A DNA stretch of 30,158 nucleotides from a virus. The stretch's first letter is position 1, and each line of letters starts with the position of its first letter. Under the pieces are notes generated by a model. It made no database searches, had not been told where the DNA came from, and worked only from the letters and a program-made list of their open reading frames with translations. Below, in pieces: positions 27,467-30,158 of this stretch. The position numbers and the translations under genes are program-made. The stretch spans positions 1 through 30,158 of IMG/VR virus record IMGVR_UViG_3300032271_001949; one strand, written 5' to 3'.

Positions 27467-27931
27467 ATGACGTTTGCACCTGTGCAGCAAACTGACCGTT
27501 ATCGCAATCCAGATGACGGGCAATATTACAACTTAGATCCGCAATATCAAGAAGGTTGGCGTGGCTTTAATCCTGACTTTACTACTGCAGTAAGTAAAGC
27601 AAAAATATGGAAAGAACTTTCTTCCGCTAGCCAAGATTACTCTCAATCAGGCACTGACATCCCTACCTTCAGTGAAGGATCAGGCGGAGCTTATAGCGCC
27701 GGCTCTGACCAAGCACCACAGGGATTTGGCTACCAATACAAAACACCTTTCAGCATTGGTGGCAGTCCCAGCTTTAATATTTTACAAGGTCAAGGGGCGT
27801 TAGGGGGTAGGAGCGGTGAGCAGTTGTTACGCTTGCAACAAGGCAGCGGTAACATGCAAAACCAACAACTGCAAAACGAGCTTGAGCGCCGTGGTATTAT
27901 GCCTAGAGGCGTCCAACTTCCTTCCGTTTGA
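27467..27931 (+). CDS. Virion-type protein, Gln/Gly/Ser-rich
   Basis: 154 aa. Starts MTFAPVQQTDRYRNPDDGQYYNLD-like with a Tyr-rich repeat style, then Ser/Gly/Gln stretches, and a C-terminal helix (QLLRLQQGSGNMQNQQLQNELERRGI). No cysteines. The composition matches the preceding protein, so both may belong to one structure. The next start codon is 2 nt after its stop. Confidence 0.6.
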   Translation: MTFAPVQQTDRYRNPDDGQYYNLDPQYQEGWRGFNPDFTTAVSKAKIWKELSSASQDYSQSGTDIPTFSEGSGGAYSAGSDQAPQGFGYQYKTPFSIGGSPSFNILQGQGALGGRSGEQLLRLQQGSGNMQNQQLQNELERRGIMPRGVQLPSV

Positions 27932-27933
27932 CC

Positions 27934-28119
27934 ATGCCGACGCATTTAATTCGTAGTTGGGTAGTGGAACTTGCCAAAAAACTACGTAACTCCGAAGATT
28001 ACGATGACTTTGGATATGGGACTGAACCTATTCCTGGAGATAAAACATGGACAAAATGCGCCAACAAGTGTAAGACTTGCGCTTGTAGAATGAAGAAAGC
28101 TAACGATAAAGAGCAGTAA
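27934..28119 (+). CDS. Small Cys-cluster protein
   Basis: 61 aa from ATG 27934. N-terminal helix (HLIRSWVVELAKKLRNSEDYDDF), then a Cys cluster near the end (KCANKCKTCACRMKK; C at 4 positions within 10 residues) that could bind zinc. Positioned between two virion genes with gaps of 2 nt on each side. Not recognised. Confidence 0.55.
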   Translation: MPTHLIRSWVVELAKKLRNSEDYDDFGYGTEPIPGDKTWTKCANKCKTCACRMKKANDKEQ

Positions 28120-28121
28120 AG

Positions 28122-29744
28122 GTGTCCCAAACAAAAGCCCAACTTGTTGATATAACCAGCTCAGGAGTATCATTTACTCAATCTGGCACGGGTGCTGTTG
28201 CTAGGACAGTTGATAGCAAGTTAAAAGATACGGTAAGCGTTAAAGATTTTGGTGCAGTTGCTGATGGAGTATTTGCAAGCGGGGCTGGAACAGATAATAC
28301 TGCTGCATTTCAAGCGGCAATTAATAGCTTAATAAATCCAAGCCTTGGTGCAAAATCTTTATACATTCCAGCGGGAGTTTATAAACTTTCAACGCAAATT
28401 ACAATACCTTCAGGAATTTCTGTTTTTGGTGATGGGCCTTGGTCTTCAATTGTATTCTGCCCATCAACTTTTAGCGATGTTAGTGGTTTAGTTAGATTAA
28501 ACGGTTCAGGCGGACCTCCCACGTCAGTCAAAGGATTAGGAATACTTGCTCAAACAGGCGGCGCTTCTGGGTATGGTTTAGTATCTGTTGCCAACGGTGT
28601 ATTTTTAGATTGGCTATGGGTCAATGGGTTTACTGTAGGTATCCAACTTGATTCAACAGATAATTTTTTAACTAATTTTGCGTCTGAACTAAGCACAACA
28701 AATGTTTACATTACGCAATCTGATGTTAATGTGTCAAATGGAACTGTGTATGGGGGACAAAACGGCATAACTGTTGCTAATAATAGCGCTGTTGACAGCG
28801 GTCGGGTTATTTTAACAGCAATTCGAGCAACAAGTTGTCTTCAAAATGGGTTTTATTTAGGTCCGGCTAAACACGTGTCTTTAGTTGGGTGTGCTGCTTA
28901 TCACGGCAATAATACTAAACTTGTTACTTCAGGCTTGACTATTAGTACATCAACAGACGTGATAGTCGACGGATTTAGTGCTATGCTTGGGTCTACATCA
29001 ACTACTAGTACAGGCATAAAAGTTATTGCCTCATCAAGAGTAATTGTTAATGGCGGGCAAATTCGTAATTTTATTGACGGCGTAGTTAGTAACGCTTCTG
29101 GTGATGTAACATTTAACGGAATTCAAGCCACTAACAATGGTCGCAGTGGAATGTATATTAACGCAGGAACACGCATCATTATTAGCAATAATATTTTAAG
29201 GTCAAACGGCACTTCCGGAGTAAGCGATTATGGAATTATAACTCTTAATTCTGATGCAAACTCAACTCATACAATTGTTAATAATACGTGCACTGATGTA
29301 TCGGGTGGTGTTCAGGATTACGGCATTTCCGCAAGCGTATCCCAAAGCACTAGTTACACAATAATTGATGGGAATGTTTGTCAAAACAATAATACAGCAG
29401 ATATTTATCTTGAAGGCACAAACAGCGGAAACATTAAATTAGGAGCTTCTAATATTACCGGCACTGTTCTTGAGATTAGCGTTCCTTCTGTTGCATCAGC
29501 AGCGTCGTTAACACTTCCTCGCGGAGCCGATGTAATAAATGTTACTGGGACAACAGGAATAACATCTATTAGTGCCACTGGAAATGCGCGCAGGTGTGTA
29601 ACGTTAAATTTTGTTGCGGCATTAACAGTGACAGATGGGTCTAATCTTAAATTAGCAGGAAATTTTACAACAACAGCTGATGACACATTAACCCTTTATT
29701 GCGACGGAACAAATTGGATTGAAATTGCACGTTCCGTTAATTAA
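28122..29744 (+). CDS. Beta-helix tailspike without chaperone domain
   Basis: 540 aa from GTG 28122. The N-terminal anchor (GTGAVARTV.SKLKDTVSVKDFGA) matches that of the protein at 11385, also at DNA level. Then follows a right-handed beta helix: IPAGVYKLSTQITIPSGISVFGDG, many N..S/T..G.I rungs with the NNT, NNS pattern, and a C-terminal beta domain (LTLPRGADVINVTG..TLTLYCDGTNWIEIARSVN) that probably forms the trimer end. Such spikes bind or cut surface polysaccharide. No S74 domain. Same family of anchor with a different helix suggests modular exchange. Confidence 0.82.
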   Translation: MSQTKAQLVDITSSGVSFTQSGTGAVARTVDSKLKDTVSVKDFGAVADGVFASGAGTDNTAAFQAAINSLINPSLGAKSLYIPAGVYKLSTQITIPSGISVFGDGPWSSIVFCPSTFSDVSGLVRLNGSGGPPTSVKGLGILAQTGGASGYGLVSVANGVFLDWLWVNGFTVGIQLDSTDNFLTNFASELSTTNVYITQSDVNVSNGTVYGGQNGITVANNSAVDSGRVILTAIRATSCLQNGFYLGPAKHVSLVGCAAYHGNNTKLVTSGLTISTSTDVIVDGFSAMLGSTSTTSTGIKVIASSRVIVNGGQIRNFIDGVVSNASGDVTFNGIQATNNGRSGMYINAGTRIIISNNILRSNGTSGVSDYGIITLNSDANSTHTIVNNTCTDVSGGVQDYGISASVSQSTSYTIIDGNVCQNNNTADIYLEGTNSGNIKLGASNITGTVLEISVPSVASAASLTLPRGADVINVTGTTGITSISATGNARRCVTLNFVAALTVTDGSNLKLAGNFTTTADDTLTLYCDGTNWIEIARSVN

Positions 29745-29778
29745 CTCGGTTTAATTTTTTTTTTTATTTAAGGTAGAG

Positions 29779-29784
29779 TAGAAT
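29779..29784 (+). promoter_or_regulatory. Putative phage promoter (TAGAAT)
   Basis: TAGAAT in AGAGTAGAATCAACAG, 21 nt before ATG 29806. A T-rich run at 29753-29768 just upstream could be a terminator tail for the spike gene. Confidence 0.45.
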
Positions 29785-29805
29785 CAACAGAAGCACAATA
29801 GAAAC

Positions 29806-30158
29806 ATGGGGTACATCGGCGTCCAACCTGCTAAAGGGCAATACCGTAAGCTGACTGACATTTCCAGCAGCTTTAACGGTGTCCTTACGTCGTTCCAGCT
29901 GAGCGTACCCCCTGGCGGCGCCAATTACTACATAATTCCCAGCTCGCCACAACAGCTGATGATTTCAGTTGGCGGCGTAATCCAAAATCCCGGCGTTGAC
30001 TACACAACAACCGGAAGCCAAATTATATTCACAACAGCACCTGCTGCTGGCCTCAGCTTCTTTGGCACATTCATGGGAGATGTTGGTAATGGCGTAAGCG
30101 CTTCAGGTGTTAATTATATTGCAACAGGAACAGGAGCAATTACACGTACAACTGCAAG
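29806..30158 (+). CDS. Tail-fibre protein, N-terminal part (cut by window end)
   Basis: Open frame from ATG 29806 to the end, at least 117 codons. It starts MGYIGVQPAKGQYRKL, followed by DISSSFNGVLTSFQLSVPPGG, a LMISVGGVIQNPGVDY segment and a Thr/Gly-rich beta stretch (FFGTFMGDVGNGV). This layout (short anchor, SF.G..T.FQL, SVGGV.QNPG.DYT, then G-rich beta) is typical of the N-terminal anchor domain of phage fibres. The rest lies outside the window. Confidence 0.75.
   Translation, partial: MGYIGVQPAKGQYRKLTDISSSFNGVLTSFQLSVPPGGANYYIIPSSPQQLMISVGGVIQNPGVDYTTTGSQIIFTTAPAAGLSFFGTFMGDVGNGVSASGVNYIATGTGAITRTTA

Noticed and set aside
1-30158. CRISPR array, transposase, integrase or insertion sequence
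   Set aside because: No regularly spaced repeats, DDE motif, tyrosine or serine recombinase motif was found on either strand.

Overview
The window looks like part of the genome of a tailed double-stranded DNA phage of cyanobacteria, most likely an uncultured myovirus-like cyanophage of a Synechococcus/Cyanobium-type host. The evidence is tightly packed short genes with 1-4 nt overlaps, many virion and fibre proteins of the kind found in cyanophages, two tRNA genes plus a tRNA fragment, free-standing HNH endonucleases, a 2-oxoglutarate/Fe(II) oxygenase, a Dps-type ferritin and a probable NblA-like phycobilisome-degradation protein. No terminase, capsid, polymerase, photosystem or integrase gene lies in the window, so the host and family assignment is inference.

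Layout. 1-2216 (+): end of one gene, then a transglycosylase and an M23-type peptidase that share a C-terminal module, then three small genes. 2220-2990 (-): an HNH endonuclease. 3059-13250 (mostly +): virion and adhesion module with two baseplate/tail-like proteins sharing a repeated beta module, a 1061-aa fibre with an S74 chaperone, small fibre-associated proteins, and a beta-helix tailspike with a second S74 domain. 13318-14545 (+): C39-type peptidase, candidate holin and a coiled-coil protein. 14546-15523 (-): tRNA-Thr(TGT), a class II tRNA 3' fragment directly abutting an HNH gene, and tRNA-Leu(TAA). 15594-17614 (+): another HNH protein, two small genes, Dps and two paralogous virion-type proteins. 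17611-18405 (-): prolyl-4-hydroxylase-like oxygenase. 18450-20064 (+): small genes, the NblA-like protein and a GH24-like endolysin. 19940-22675 is mainly a minus-strand cluster with a DUF1599-like protein and a Dam-like methyltransferase. 22694-23379 (+): a 43-aa membrane peptide and a virion-type protein. 23376-25910 (-): Phd/YefM-like protein, PPC-like beta protein, an unknown and two HNH proteins. 25911-26245 has no gene but holds a large imperfect hairpin. 26490 to the end (+): virion-type proteins, a second beta-helix tailspike and the start of another fibre gene.

The plus strand mainly carries structural, adhesion and lysis genes. A motif TA(A/G)AAT lies about 20-30 nt before many plus-strand starts and no -35 box is evident, which fits a phage late promoter. 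Minus-strand insertions are largely homing-type nucleases and accessory genes. Four wall-active enzymes point to separate entry and exit lysins. The most unusual items are the permuted M23 peptidase with its shared C-terminal module, the 185-nt coaxial palindrome, the tRNA half fused to an HNH gene, and the phage Dps with a complete ferroxidase-residue pattern.
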